Source of the DNA: G963674835 sp963674835
Lineage (GTDB): Bacteria; Planctomycetota; Planctomycetia; Pirellulales; Thermoguttaceae
NCBI GenBank assembly: GCA_963674835.2
Contig: CAXXKC010000003.1
Coordinates: 434,001 to 498,000 of the forward strand
DNA: 64,000 nt
Direction: 5' to 3'
Under the pieces are notes generated by a model. The model saw only the letters and a list, made by a program, of their open reading frames with translations. It was not told where the DNA came from and made no database searches. Of this stretch, positions 26,625 to 35,563 are shown piece after piece. Made by a program: the position numbers and the translations under genes. Within the stretch, counting starts at the first letter, position 1. Each line of letters opens with the position of its first letter.

Positions 26625-27629
26625 CTACTGGTCGCGGGGCGCTCCCTGCTCGGGCGTCGCAGGGACCCAGTCGTATCGGTAGTCAGGTCCCAACTGCATC
26701 CGAGTCAGGCATACGATCTCCTGCACGTGGCCCGTAAAGTGTGGAAACGAACTGAAGATCGCTCCCAACGCGCTCACGTCGAATCCCTGGATGCGACGGA
26801 CTCGCAGCAGGTCTTCCGGCGACAGGGTCGATAGCACCTCGGTCGCCGCCGCCACGACTTCGTCCAGCCGGCCGAGCAATTCGGCCTTGGGGATGGCCCA
26901 CCTTTCGGAGAACTCCGACGGCCGGTCTCGGACGTCGGGTTGGTCGCCGATTCCAGCGACCGTCCATTGCCGGAGGTTGCCGCATAGGTGAAGTATCAGG
27001 TTGCCGACCGCGTTCATGGACGGCTCGGGCCGCCACCAGACTTGTTCGTCGGACATTTGCCCGACACAGTGTCGAATCTTGGCCACGCCGCTGGTCAGGC
27101 AGTTGGCCGCCTCCTCAACCAGAGTGGCCATCAGCGCCGAAGGGGTGGCCGGCGCCGCGTCGTCGCCCACGGCCGGGACGGACTGCTCACTGCCGCCGGG
27201 CGTATCCCGCTGCAAGACCTTCAGATCGGCCCGTTCGTTCCAACCGGTCTGTTTCCAGAAGGTCGCCCCGAGTTCGTTGGTTGCATAAAGGAAGATGTTA
27301 CACCTGCGGATACCTTGCTCGCCGAGCGCAGCCAGACAACTCTCGACCAGCGCACTGCCAATTCCCCGCCGCCGCTGCGATAGGGCCACCGCGAGGTGAT
27401 GCAGGTATCCACGACGACCGTCATGGCCACACAGGACCGCTCCCACGAGTCGGCCGTCTTGGCGAGCGACGAAGCTCAGTCCCGGATTCCGGGCTAAGTG
27501 GGCCGTGATTCCGCGCCTGGCGTCCGTTTCGTCGTGCAGGCCCACTCCCTCCGTCGTTCGCCACAGGTCGGCTACCGCATCGTAATCGTCAGCCGTCATT
27601 TCGCGAACGTCACAGTCGATATCATCCAT
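26625..27629 (-). CDS. GNAT acetyltransferase-DinB/DUF1572 fusion protein
   Basis: A 334-aa protein. The start ATG 27629 follows GGGGAG; the longer frame to 27782 adds a low-complexity Arg-rich stretch and is rejected. Residues 1-150 are a GNAT N-acetyltransferase with LHHLAVALSQRRRGIGSALV (the acetyl-CoA-binding RxxGxG/A motif) and NELGATFWKQTGW. Residues ~165-330 are a DinB-like four-helix bundle (DUF1572 type): MATLVEEAANCLTSGV, NAVGNLILHLCGNLRQW and HFTGHVQEIVCLTRMQLG, with His residues at metal-ligand-like positions. Cytoplasmic. DinB-like bundles include thiol transferases, so the fusion could modify a thiol or amine substrate; this is inference. Confidence 0.8.
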   Translation of the reverse strand: MDDIDCDVREMTADDYDAVADLWRTTEGVGLHDETDARRGITAHLARNPGLSFVARQDGRLVGAVLCGHDGRRGYLHHLAVALSQRRRGIGSALVESCLAALGEQGIRRCNIFLYATNELGATFWKQTGWNERADLKVLQRDTPGGSEQSVPAVGDDAAPATPSALMATLVEEAANCLTSGVAKIRHCVGQMSDEQVWWRPEPSMNAVGNLILHLCGNLRQWTVAGIGDQPDVRDRPSEFSERWAIPKAELLGRLDEVVAAATEVLSTLSPEDLLRVRRIQGFDVSALGAIFSSFPHFTGHVQEIVCLTRMQLGPDYRYDWVPATPEQGAPRDQ

Positions 27630-27900
27630 CGCTGCTCCCCTCCACATCCGACGCCTTCGGTTTGTAAGCATATCCTCCCGCATCAGATCGCCGCAAGCGG
27701 CGACACGGCAGGCGGCCGATGAATACTCGACACGTCGGCGAACCGCCGGGTTCGGACGTCGACGGCACGCGGGCCGACGCACCGAGAATTGCGCCGCGGC
27801 ACAACGTTTCTACCCTCCGCTGGCCCAACTCTCGACCGCCGGCCTCCCTCGCGTTATCCTGATAGCCGTGCACACACCCCATTTCCAAAAGGGCACTGCC

Positions 27901-29898
27901 ATGAAAGAACGTCGAGGCATGCACTGGACTTTCGCGGCTGCCGCCTGTCTTTGCTTGTGCGGTCCGGCTTGGGCGGAGGAGCCGTTCGATTACTTCAGCA
28001 ACTCGTGGAGCGTCATTGGGCTGAGGGACTACAACCACGGAACCCGACTGACACCTGACAACAGCCTTCTGTTGACCGAAAAGAACGGCCTGCGGCTGCG
28101 GATCGGACCGCGCGAAACGATCTTGAGCCGCGACCAGACGAAGACGCTGATGGACGGATGGCTGCCGGTGGTGCTGCTGACGGCCAACGACGGCGCGGTC
28201 CGCTACCGCTTCACGCTTTGGGCGACCCCCTTGCCCAGCGTGCGCGACTGGCAGAAGGCGTTCGATTGGCCCACCGAGGGTGAAAACTACTTGAACTGGA
28301 TCTGGGTCAAGATCACCAACACGGGCAAGGAAGCTGCTCCCGCCCGACTGGTCCACGAGCCGTTCGGTCCCTCGCCGACCAAGGGCGGCCGAAAGGACTG
28401 GAATCTGCAGCCCGGCGAGTCGGTCGAGACCGTATTGCGAATCCCCTTCGAGCCGCTGACCGAGGGAACATCGGTGGGCGAGGAAAACCCGCAACTTTGG
28501 CTCGACCGCACGATCGCCTATTGGCGCGGCCTATTGGAACCGGCCGCACAGATCGAGGTGCCCTGCGCCAAGGCGAACGATGCGCTTCGAGCAGCGCACG
28601 TGTGCCAACTGATCGCCAGCGATCATGGGCAGTTGCGCGGCGGCGAGGGCTTTTACGACGTCTTCTACATCCGCGACGGCGGTTACCAAATCATGGAACT
28701 GGAAGAGGCCGGGCTTTGGGATGCCGCCGGCAAAGCGATCAAGGACTTCTTGAATCACCAGCTCCCCGATGGACGCTTTGAATCGCAGAAGGGTCAGTTC
28801 GATGCCAACGGGCAGGACCTCTGGGTGCTTTGGCAGTACTACAAGACGACCCGCGATCGAGCGTGGCTGGCGAAAGCGTATCCACAGATGCGGCGCGCGG
28901 TCGATTGGGCCATAAAGGCACGCCGCCTGGCACCCGCCGACTCGCCTTGGGCCGGTGTGTTGCCTAACGCCCTCGCCGACGGTGAGTATCTCTGGGACGG
29001 CAAGTACCACATCGTCGGCTACGACCTGTGGAACCTGCGCGGCTTGTTGTGCACGGCCGACGCGGCGCGCATTCTGGGCAAGAGCGACGAAGCCGACTCG
29101 CTGCTGAAGGAGGCCGAGTCGTACCGCGCGGCGATCGATGCCGTGTGGAAGCGGACCGGAGTGGCCTGGTTCCCACCGAGTTGGGAGAAGAAGGGGACAT
29201 TCTGGGGCAATACTGAAACGCTGTGGCCAACGGCGCTTTTCGCGGCCGACGATCCGCGCGTCGTCGCCACGATCGACTACGCACGCCACACGCTGGGCGG
29301 CGGCTTCGTCGAGGGGTGCATCCGGTGGATGGGCGCGGCCGATGCCATCCATCCGTACATGTCGGCCTACACGACCATGGCCAGCCTCGCCCGAAACGAG
29401 GACGAGCAGGTCGTAGAGGACTTCTACTGGTATCTGCTTCATTCGACGGCCACCCAGGGGTTCCCTGAGGGTATCTACTACAAGCGTCGCTTTGCATGGA
29501 GCGACACGATCCCGCACGTCACTGGAGCATCGAACTATGCGATCATGCTCCGCCATATGCTGATCGACGAGCGCGGCGATGAGCTTCATCTGCTGGCGGC
29601 TGTTCCGGACGGCTGGTTGGCCGACGGAAAGCAGATCGTCGTCCGCCGCGCGCCGACGCATTTCGGCCCCATGAGCCTTCGGATTGCAGGAACTGCGTCG
29701 GGCGTTCGCGTCGAGATTCAGCCGCCCGACTCGGCGCCGCCCAAGCGGATTGTGCTCCATCTGCCCAAGTCGCGGCCGCTGGTCGAAGGCGTCGGCGGAT
29801 TGGAAGTGGTCACGCGTGCCGACCAGAAAGAGCGGTGGGATTTCGCCACGGTTCTGGAAAGCTATTTGAAAGATGCTCCGCCGCTGGAAAAGAAGTAG
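27901..29898 (+). CDS. Secreted six-hairpin glycosidase-like protein
   Basis: A 665-aa protein. ATG 27901 has AAAGGG 7-8 nt upstream and precedes a signal peptide (WTFAAAACLCLCGPAWA). Residues 25-220 are a beta-sandwich domain; residues ~230-560 form an (alpha/alpha)6 barrel of the six-hairpin glycosidase superfamily (GH15/GH63/GH78-like): YDVFYIRDGGYQIMELEEAG, LWVLWQYYKTTRDRAWLAKA, WGNTETLWPTALF, TGASNYAIMLRHML. The Asp in IRDGG and the Glu in NTETLW sit where acid/base residues occur in related barrels. Likely hydrolyses an exported or environmental glycan. A 218-aa concanavalin-like gene follows after 59 bp. Confidence 0.75.
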   Translation: MKERRGMHWTFAAAACLCLCGPAWAEEPFDYFSNSWSVIGLRDYNHGTRLTPDNSLLLTEKNGLRLRIGPRETILSRDQTKTLMDGWLPVVLLTANDGAVRYRFTLWATPLPSVRDWQKAFDWPTEGENYLNWIWVKITNTGKEAAPARLVHEPFGPSPTKGGRKDWNLQPGESVETVLRIPFEPLTEGTSVGEENPQLWLDRTIAYWRGLLEPAAQIEVPCAKANDALRAAHVCQLIASDHGQLRGGEGFYDVFYIRDGGYQIMELEEAGLWDAAGKAIKDFLNHQLPDGRFESQKGQFDANGQDLWVLWQYYKTTRDRAWLAKAYPQMRRAVDWAIKARRLAPADSPWAGVLPNALADGEYLWDGKYHIVGYDLWNLRGLLCTADAARILGKSDEADSLLKEAESYRAAIDAVWKRTGVAWFPPSWEKKGTFWGNTETLWPTALFAADDPRVVATIDYARHTLGGGFVEGCIRWMGAADAIHPYMSAYTTMASLARNEDEQVVEDFYWYLLHSTATQGFPEGIYYKRRFAWSDTIPHVTGASNYAIMLRHMLIDERGDELHLLAAVPDGWLADGKQIVVRRAPTHFGPMSLRIAGTASGVRVEIQPPDSAPPKRIVLHLPKSRPLVEGVGGLEVVTRADQKERWDFATVLESYLKDAPPLEKK

Positions 29899-29957
29899 AA
29901 TGGTCCGCAGCGGCGATGGGCAGCCGGATCGATTGCTCTAACTCGGAGGACGACGTC

Positions 29958-30614
29958 ATGCGACTCTTCGCGTTTCTGTTTGCCGGAGCCTTCCTGGCCA
30001 ATGCCGCATTGGCGGCCGACCCGCCAGCGATCTTCGAGGATTCCTTTGCCGGCAAGTTGGGAGATGGTTGGACTTGGATCCGCGAAAACCCGAAAGCCTG
30101 GCGTTCTCGCGACGGTGCGCTGGAGATCCGCGTCGAGCCAGGCGTTGCCCAAACGGTCAAGAACGCCTTGGTCCGCAACTTGCCCGACCGGAGCCAAGGC
30201 AAGTATGCTATCGAGGTGACCATGACCAACACCGCGCCGCCCACCGGGCAGTATGAGCAGGGTGGAATGACGCTGTACCACAACGGGCAACCCCTGCTGA
30301 AGCTGGTTAAGGAGTTCATCGATGGCAAGCTCTACATCGTGCTTGGTGGTCCGACCGATCCGGATGGCAAAGGCGGCCTGGTCGGCAAGATCCTTATGGA
30401 AAAGCCGACCGCGCGACTGCGACTGGTGATGACGGCCAATCGGTACTGGGGCGAGTTCCAGCCCGGTGCAGAGGGCCCAATGCAGAAGATCGGCACCGGC
30501 CCGCTTCCGGCACCCGCCAAGGACCAGATCAGCATTCAATGCTACCAGGGGCCTCCCCAGGCCGAGCACTGGATGCGGTTCGACGACTTTCGCATCCTCA
30601 AACTGGCCGACTAG
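29958..30614 (+). CDS. Secreted concanavalin A-like (DUF1961/DUF1080-type) protein
   Basis: A 218-aa protein. Start 29958 has GGAGG 8 nt upstream and a signal peptide (MRLFAFLFAGAFLANAALAA). The mature part (IFEDSFAGKLGDGWTWIREN... HWMRFDDFRILKLAD) has the jelly-roll layout of LamG/DUF1961-like domains: an opening 'D-[DE]-F' strand, a central NTAPPTGQYEQGGMTLY stretch, and a closing DDFRI strand. No catalytic residues can be named; it may bind sugar. It probably forms a unit with the upstream glycosidase and the downstream creatininase-family gene (1-nt gap). Confidence 0.7.
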   Translation: MRLFAFLFAGAFLANAALAADPPAIFEDSFAGKLGDGWTWIRENPKAWRSRDGALEIRVEPGVAQTVKNALVRNLPDRSQGKYAIEVTMTNTAPPTGQYEQGGMTLYHNGQPLLKLVKEFIDGKLYIVLGGPTDPDGKGGLVGKILMEKPTARLRLVMTANRYWGEFQPGAEGPMQKIGTGPLPAPAKDQISIQCYQGPPQAEHWMRFDDFRILKLAD

Positions 30615-30615
30615 C

Positions 30616-31398
30616 ATGAAGCAGCCTTGGAAACTGGCGGAAACCGTCTACGGCGAAGTGCGGCAACAACGCTACGAGGTGGCCGTGCTGCCTTTGGGGG
30701 CAACCGAGCCGCACAACTTGCATTTGCCGTACGGGATGGACACCCTCGAGGGCAACCTTGTCGGTGAAAAACTCTGCGAGGCAGCCTGGCAGCGCGGAGC
30801 CAAGGTCGTGCTGTTGCCGACGATCCCCTACGGCACGGTAAGCAACCAGCGGGAATTCCCCCTGTCGCTCAACGTGAAACCGACGACCCTCGGTGCCGTC
30901 GTCACCGACCTGGTCGAGTCGCTCGTGCACCAAGGCATCCGCAAGATCGTGCTCCTGAACAGTCATGGCGGCAACGATCTGAAATGGCTGCTGCGCGAGC
31001 TGTACGGCAAGACCGAAGCCCATCTGTTCCTGTGCAATTGGTACACGGTGTTTCGCGACGTCTATCACGAGATTTTCGAAGCGCCGGACGATCATGCCGG
31101 TGAGATGGAGACCTCGCTCGCCCTGGCCTATTGGCCCGAGTTGGTTGCCCGGCAGCCGGACAGCACGCTCGCCGCCGACGACGGACGCAAGGCACCCACG
31201 CGTTTCGAGGCCGTCAACCAGGGCTGGGTATCGATCACGCGCCCTTGGCACCTGCTGACGACCAACGCCGGTGCCGGCAATCCACACGCCGCGACCGCCG
31301 AGAAAGGCCAGCAATTGATCGCCCTGCTCATCGAACGGCTCGCAGGCTTCCTGGTCGAACTGTCCGCAGCCGAGTTGGACGCGGAGTTCCCGTTTTGA
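30616..31398 (+). CDS. Creatininase-family amidohydrolase
   Basis: A 260-aa cytoplasmic protein starting one base after the previous stop. It carries the metal-binding signature of the creatininase family: GATEPHNLHLPYGMDT (Glu, His, Asp ligands), LLNSHGGND and DDHAGEMETSLAL (His, Glu). Family members hydrolyse cyclic or linear amides (creatinine, 3-methylornithine-type or mycofactocin/pterin-related substrates); which applies cannot be told from sequence. The position after two secreted glycan genes suggests action on an amide-bearing product. Length is typical of the family. Confidence 0.85.
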   Translation: MKQPWKLAETVYGEVRQQRYEVAVLPLGATEPHNLHLPYGMDTLEGNLVGEKLCEAAWQRGAKVVLLPTIPYGTVSNQREFPLSLNVKPTTLGAVVTDLVESLVHQGIRKIVLLNSHGGNDLKWLLRELYGKTEAHLFLCNWYTVFRDVYHEIFEAPDDHAGEMETSLALAYWPELVARQPDSTLAADDGRKAPTRFEAVNQGWVSITRPWHLLTTNAGAGNPHAATAEKGQQLIALLIERLAGFLVELSAAELDAEFPF

Positions 31399-31453
31399 GC
31401 CGACGCGGCCGCCGCATCATCTCAACCCGCACGCAAGAGGGGTCATCTGGCCG

Positions 31454-31482
31454 TTGACCCTCGGCTGAGCGACAGCTATATT
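31454..31482 (+). promoter_or_regulatory. Sigma70-type promoter of tRNA-His
   Basis: TTGACC (31454-31459) and TATATT (31477-31482) are separated by exactly 17 bp, and the tRNA starts 18 bp after the -10 box. This is the best consensus promoter I found in the window. Confidence 0.75.
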
Positions 31483-31500
31483 ACGATGTTCAGACACAAC

Positions 31501-31575
31501 GGTGGGTGTAGCTCAGTTGGTTAGAGCGCCAGATTGTGGATCTGGAAGTCGCCGGTTCAAGTCCGGTCTCCCACC
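31501..31575 (+). tRNA. tRNA-His (anticodon GTG)
   Basis: A complete cloverleaf: acceptor GTGGGTG/CTCCCAC (one T-T mismatch), D arm GCTC...GAGC, anticodon arm CCAGA-TTGTGGA-TCTGG with anticodon GTG (His), and T arm GCCGG-TTCAAGT-CCGGT. The base 31501 (G) can pair with the discriminator C at 31575, giving the extra G-1:C73 pair that identifies tRNA-His. CCA is not encoded (CT follows). It is flanked by its own promoter and terminator. Confidence 0.95.
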
Positions 31576-31581
31576 CTGGAT

Positions 31582-31621
31582 AAGCCTTGATGTAGCAATG
31601 AGTTATATCAAGGCTTTTTTT
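31582..31621 (+). terminator. Rho-independent terminator after tRNA-His
   Basis: A perfect 10-bp stem, AAGCCTTGAT (31582-31591) with ATCAAGGCTT (31607-31616), has a 15-nt loop and is followed by a run of Ts (31615-31621). It starts 7 nt after the tRNA. Confidence 0.85.
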
Positions 31622-31762
31622 GATGCTCGCACCGTTCAATCGGCCCGGTGCTATTCCGACGGTGCCCGAGAAAAGCTCCGCTCGGCCTACAAGTGGCTGA
31701 AGGGAGGTAGCGGCTTCAGGGCGATGACTCGTCTTGCGGCCAGGGCATGCGGGAACTTCGAG

Positions 31763-32630
31763 CTACTCCTTGCCGGTCAGGAGTCTTCGCAGTTCGTCCG
31801 GCAACGTCTCGTCGGGAAGCCAGCGTGTGGAACCGTCGCCCATCGCTACGTTTGCACCGGCCGGCTCACACCGTGGCCATCGGGATCGCTTGGGATGTTC
31901 TGAGGAGATCCCCAATCCGCCAGGAGGATTGACGCTCAGCGGAAGCTGGTCCAGTTCCAGGTCGCGCGGCTCCATCCACGGGATCTTCACCCCGCAGGAC
32001 TCGACTAGGAGGATCTTCTCCTCGAACGCTTTGGAACGCTGCTCGTGAGTCGCCGCGTTTGACGCCCGGCTCTCCTCCGGGCCATGTCGTTCCAGGTCCG
32101 ACAACGGCGACATAACTCGTCGTAACGGAGTTGGGTGGGCTGTTGGGACAGCGATACAGGTCCGGCATTTTGCCGGCAAGCTTGCGGTTGTGCGGCCCAT
32201 CCCACGGCTCGTCAAAGCGGTACTGCGAGGCGACAGCCTGCGCTTGCGCGGATTCGAGATAGGGCAGAATGAGAACCCGCCAACTGTGCATGGGGCGGCC
32301 TTCACGATCGCAGAGATGTGTTGGCGGCAAACAATGATGGTCATCCAAGTACATGTGCAGAGCCAGTGCGATCTGCTCCAGGTTATTGGGACACTGCGCG
32401 CTTGGGGCCACTTCTCTCGCCGCGGGACCAGCGGGGAGAATAAGACCTATCAGGAACAGAACCAGGACAATCCCCGATGCGACCCGAGTCCTGGCCGATA
32501 TCATGCCTGCGAGCAACGCCAGAAACACGAGGATCAGCGCCGCCCCAGCAAACCCGACCTTTTAGGCCAGACCGAAGAAGACCGCCACCAAGATGGGAGT
32601 CGCGAGGAGAGTTGCAAGAGAATACTTCAT
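31763..32630 (-). pseudogene. Decayed DUF1559-type gene (in-frame stop and frameshift)
   Basis: The original start is probably ATG 32630 (MKYSLATLLATPILVAVFFG, the usual planctomycete N-terminus). Codon 23 is TAA (32564-32562). The same frame continues (KVGFAGAALILVFLALLAG...) through CPNNLEQIALALHMYLDDHH and YVAVVGPGTTWPGGE, typical DUF1559 elements. Near 32070-32085 the family pattern jumps to another frame (FEEKILLVESCGVKIPWMEP, LSVNPPGGLGISSEHP, GANVAMGDGSTRWL), ending at 31763. Known: DUF1559 proteins are abundant in planctomycetes and have a pilin-like H-X9-DG tail. Two independent lesions argue for a real pseudogene, though a base-calling error at either site cannot be excluded. Confidence 0.75.
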
Positions 32631-32974
32631 GCGCGCAGATCTGCACGCAGTTCCTGGCGCCGGTGCTGGATTGTCGTGAGTGGGCTCAGCCATGGTTCCA
32701 CCCCGCTCCAACGGTTCGCCTGCCCGATGCCTTCTCGGCCGGAGTCACCAAGCATCGTGCTGGGATGGAGTGTACTACTGGCCGGCCCCCTGCACCAGCC
32801 CTGAGGGGTTCAGAGGGCATGCGTGTTGGTGCCCAACGCCTGCAACAGGCCAGTTCGCAACGTGCCCATGAGATCATGACTCAAGTGCTGGGAATTCTGG
32901 CGAGGCTAGGGTATAGTAGTGTGCTACCCGGCTTCGCCCCGTATCGTTACTGTCCGAAGTGCAGGAGTTTCCTG
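32631..32974. other. Intergenic region upstream of CoA ligase
   Basis: About 344 bp between the divergent pseudogene and the CoA-ligase gene. An open plus frame runs through it into the ligase, but its translation is low-complexity and lacks the family's N-terminus. A TATAGT hexamer at 32912-32917, about 58 nt before the ligase ATG, is a possible -10 element without a good -35. Nothing else is recognised. Confidence 0.5.
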
Positions 32975-34555
32975 ATGCCCAATCCCTCGTCAAGTGACAG
33001 GCTCAACGCGGCCGAGGCGCTGATCGATCGCCACATTCGGGAAGGACGCGGCGACAAGCCCGCGATCCTCTGCGGTGACCAGACGGTCACGTACGCCGAT
33101 CTCCAGGCGGGGGTGAATCGGGCGGGCAACGTGCTCAAGCGTCTCGGCGTCGATGCGGGGGACCGGGTTGCCCTACTGGCCCCGGACAGCCCCGAGTGGG
33201 CCTACGTCTTCTTCGGCGCCATCAAGAGCGGTGCCGTGGCCGTCCCGCTTAACACGATGCTCTTGCCGGAAGACTACCGCTATCTGCTCAACGACTCCCG
33301 GGCTCGCGTGCTCGTGGTCGATGCATCGCTGCTCGATCGGATTGTGCCGGTCCGCGACGAACTTTGCCATCTGGAACACGTGGTGGTCGCGAGGGGCGAT
33401 GGTGAGGGACAGCTCTGCCTGGAGACTCTTAGCCAGGAAGTGTCGACCTGCCTGGAACCGGCCGACACCAGCCGAACCGACATGGCGTTCTGGCTCTACA
33501 GCTCTGGGACCACGGGCTTTCCCAAGGGTGCGATCCACCTGCAACGCGACATGCTCGTAGCCGCCGAGCAGTATGCGAGGCAAACGGTCGCCTTGCGCGA
33601 GGAGGACGTGTGCTTCTCCGTGGCGAAACTGTTCTTCGCCTATGGGCTGGGCAACGGACTCTACTTCCCGCTCTATATGGGCGCGACCACCGTCCTGCTG
33701 CCTGACCGGCCGACACCCGAGCGGATCTTCGCGGTTCTCGATGCCTACCAGCCGACTGTCCTATTCAGCGTTCCCACCAGCTACGCAGCAACACTCCACA
33801 CGGCCGAAAGGCAAGAACGTGCCAGCCTGGGCGCGGTGCGGATGTGTGTTTCGGCGGGCGAGGCCTTGCCGAAGCATCTCTTTCAAAGGTGGCACGAGAG
33901 GTTCGGCGTAGAGATTTACGACGGGATCGGCTCCACGGAGATCGTCCACATCTTCATCTCCAACCGCCCCGGCATGGTTAGGCCCGGCAGCACGGGTCAG
34001 ATCGTCCCGGGTTACGAGGGCAAGATCCTCGACGACGAGGGGCACGAGCTCCCGCCGCGTCAGGTCGGTACCCTGTGGATCAAAGGGGACAGCATTGCCG
34101 CAGGTTACTGGAACAAGCCCGAGTCGACCGAGGCCACCTTCTGCGGCGAGTGGATCAACACGCACGACAAGTTCCTTCGGGACGAAGACGGGTTCTACTG
34201 GTACGCCGGACGCACCGACGAGATGATGAAAGTCAGCGGCCAGGCCGTCTGGCCGACCGAAGTGGAGGCCCTGCTTGCCGAACATCCGGCCGTGTTGGAA
34301 TGCGGCGTGGTGGGAATGGCCGATCCGGATGGGCTGATCAAGCCCATCGCCTACGTGGTCCTCAAAGACAGATTCGAACCTTCGCACGAGCTGGCCGGCG
34401 AGCTTCAGAACTACGTCAAGAAACACTCGGCTCCGCACAAGTACCCTCGTGCGGTCGCGTTCGTGGAGGCACTGCCGAAGACGGCCACTGGAAAGATCCA
34501 GCGATACAAGCTTCGGGAAAAGGCGGCCGCCGAGACGCCTCTACATCCGCACTAG
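32975..34555 (+). CDS. Benzoate-CoA ligase-family acyl/aryl-CoA synthetase
   Basis: A 526-aa ANL-superfamily enzyme that activates a carboxylic acid with ATP and CoA. ATG 32975 follows GCAGGAG, although the frame is open to 32477. Motifs: YSSGTTGFPKGAIH (P-loop), YDGIGSTEIVHIFISN (A5), WYAGRTDEMMKVSG (hinge) and PKTATGKIQR (A10 with catalytic Lys). Whole-protein character (KLFFAYGLGNGLYFPLYMG, PGSTGQIVPGYEGKILDDEG) is that of the benzoate-CoA ligase family (TIGR02262-like). Substrate could be benzoate or another aryl/2-hydroxy acid. Its last 15 nt overlap the convergent KAS III gene, and it faces the dehydratase/activase operon. Confidence 0.85.
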   Translation: MPNPSSSDRLNAAEALIDRHIREGRGDKPAILCGDQTVTYADLQAGVNRAGNVLKRLGVDAGDRVALLAPDSPEWAYVFFGAIKSGAVAVPLNTMLLPEDYRYLLNDSRARVLVVDASLLDRIVPVRDELCHLEHVVVARGDGEGQLCLETLSQEVSTCLEPADTSRTDMAFWLYSSGTTGFPKGAIHLQRDMLVAAEQYARQTVALREEDVCFSVAKLFFAYGLGNGLYFPLYMGATTVLLPDRPTPERIFAVLDAYQPTVLFSVPTSYAATLHTAERQERASLGAVRMCVSAGEALPKHLFQRWHERFGVEIYDGIGSTEIVHIFISNRPGMVRPGSTGQIVPGYEGKILDDEGHELPPRQVGTLWIKGDSIAAGYWNKPESTEATFCGEWINTHDKFLRDEDGFYWYAGRTDEMMKVSGQAVWPTEVEALLAEHPAVLECGVVGMADPDGLIKPIAYVVLKDRFEPSHELAGELQNYVKKHSAPHKYPRAVAFVEALPKTATGKIQRYKLREKAAAETPLHPH

Positions 34556-35560
34556 GGCCGATCCCCAGACGAATCCCGATCCGAACGCGACCAGCATTAC
34601 GAGGCTTCCGGCGCGAATCATCCCCGCCTGCCTTGCCTCGTGGAAGGCGATCGGGAGCGACGCGGAGGCGATATTGCCGTACTCCTCGACGTTCACGAAG
34701 ACCTTTTCCGCGGGAATGGCCACGCGATCCATGATGGCTTCGAGCATTCGCAGGTTGGCCTGGTGGGGAACCAGCACATCGAGGTCGGCAAGCGAGAAGC
34801 CATTGGCCTCGAGCGACTCGAAGACCGCGCCGGACATCCGGTCCACACCGTTTTGGAAGATGACCTTGCCATCCATGCGGAAGTGAACCCTCCCGGCATC
34901 GATGTCTTCCTTGGTTATCATTTCTTTGCGTTCCAGCCCGGAACCCGGAGCGGCCGTGTAAAGGGCCTTGGCCCCACTGCCGTCGGCATGGAGGATCGTG
35001 GAGAGAATCCCCTGGCTGGCATCGTCGGTCGGTCCGACGACGACCGCGCCGGCGCCGTCGCCGAGAAGAATGGCGATATTGCGGCCATCGTACGATCCAT
35101 CGATCCGTTTGGAGAGCACCTCGGCACATACGACCAAAACGTGCCGGTACGTCCCCGCGCGCACGAAATGATCGGCAATCGCCAGCCCATAGATCAGGCC
35201 GGCGCACTGTTGTTTGATGTCGATGACGGGAATGCCCGCCAAGCCGAGCTTGGGCTGGAGAAAGAAGGCGCAGCCCGGATCGGCATGATCGGGGGTAATC
35301 GTGTTCATAATCACCAGGTCGATCTGCTGCATATCCAGGCCGGCGTCCTCGACCGCGGCCTTGCAGGCTATCGCGGCCAGATCGGAGCTGGACACCGTAG
35401 GCTCGACGTGGCGCCGCCGCCGCACGCCCGTGCGCTCGATGATGAACTCTTCGCTGGTCTCCATCATCTTCATGACGTCTTGGTTGGTAACGACCCTCGG
35501 CGGCACGCAGCGTCCCGTGCCGAGGATTCGTGAGCCGGCTGCAACTTCGCTCTTGGCCAT
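34541..35560 (-). CDS. Beta-ketoacyl-ACP synthase III (FabH-like)
   Basis: A 339-aa KAS III. Catalytic triad: Cys in DIKQQCAGLIYGL, His in VLVPHQANLRML, Asn in EYGNIASASLP (GN-I-A-S instead of the more usual GNTSAAS). The TSEEFIIERTGVRRRRH segment is the family's N-terminal signature. It condenses an acyl-CoA starter with malonyl-ACP. RBS GGAG 6 nt upstream; it lies 3 nt after the MBL gene, last in the minus-strand operon. Given its neighbours it may use an unusual aryl- or alicyclic-CoA starter rather than acetyl-CoA; this is inference. Confidence 0.9.
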   Translation of the reverse strand: MAKSEVAAGSRILGTGRCVPPRVVTNQDVMKMMETSEEFIIERTGVRRRRHVEPTVSSSDLAAIACKAAVEDAGLDMQQIDLVIMNTITPDHADPGCAFFLQPKLGLAGIPVIDIKQQCAGLIYGLAIADHFVRAGTYRHVLVVCAEVLSKRIDGSYDGRNIAILLGDGAGAVVVGPTDDASQGILSTILHADGSGAKALYTAAPGSGLERKEMITKEDIDAGRVHFRMDGKVIFQNGVDRMSGAVFESLEANGFSLADLDVLVPHQANLRMLEAIMDRVAIPAEKVFVNVEEYGNIASASLPIAFHEARQAGMIRAGSLVMLVAFGSGFVWGSALVRM

Positions 35561-35563
35561 GCG

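Noticed and set aside
31502..31903. 133-codon plus-strand frame starting inside the tRNA
   Set aside because: It runs through tRNA-His and its terminator and overlaps the DUF1559 remnant antisense; not a gene.
31866..32528. Separate 220-aa protein
   Set aside because: It is the middle frame of one broken DUF1559 gene; the N-terminus lies before an in-frame stop and the C-terminus in another frame.
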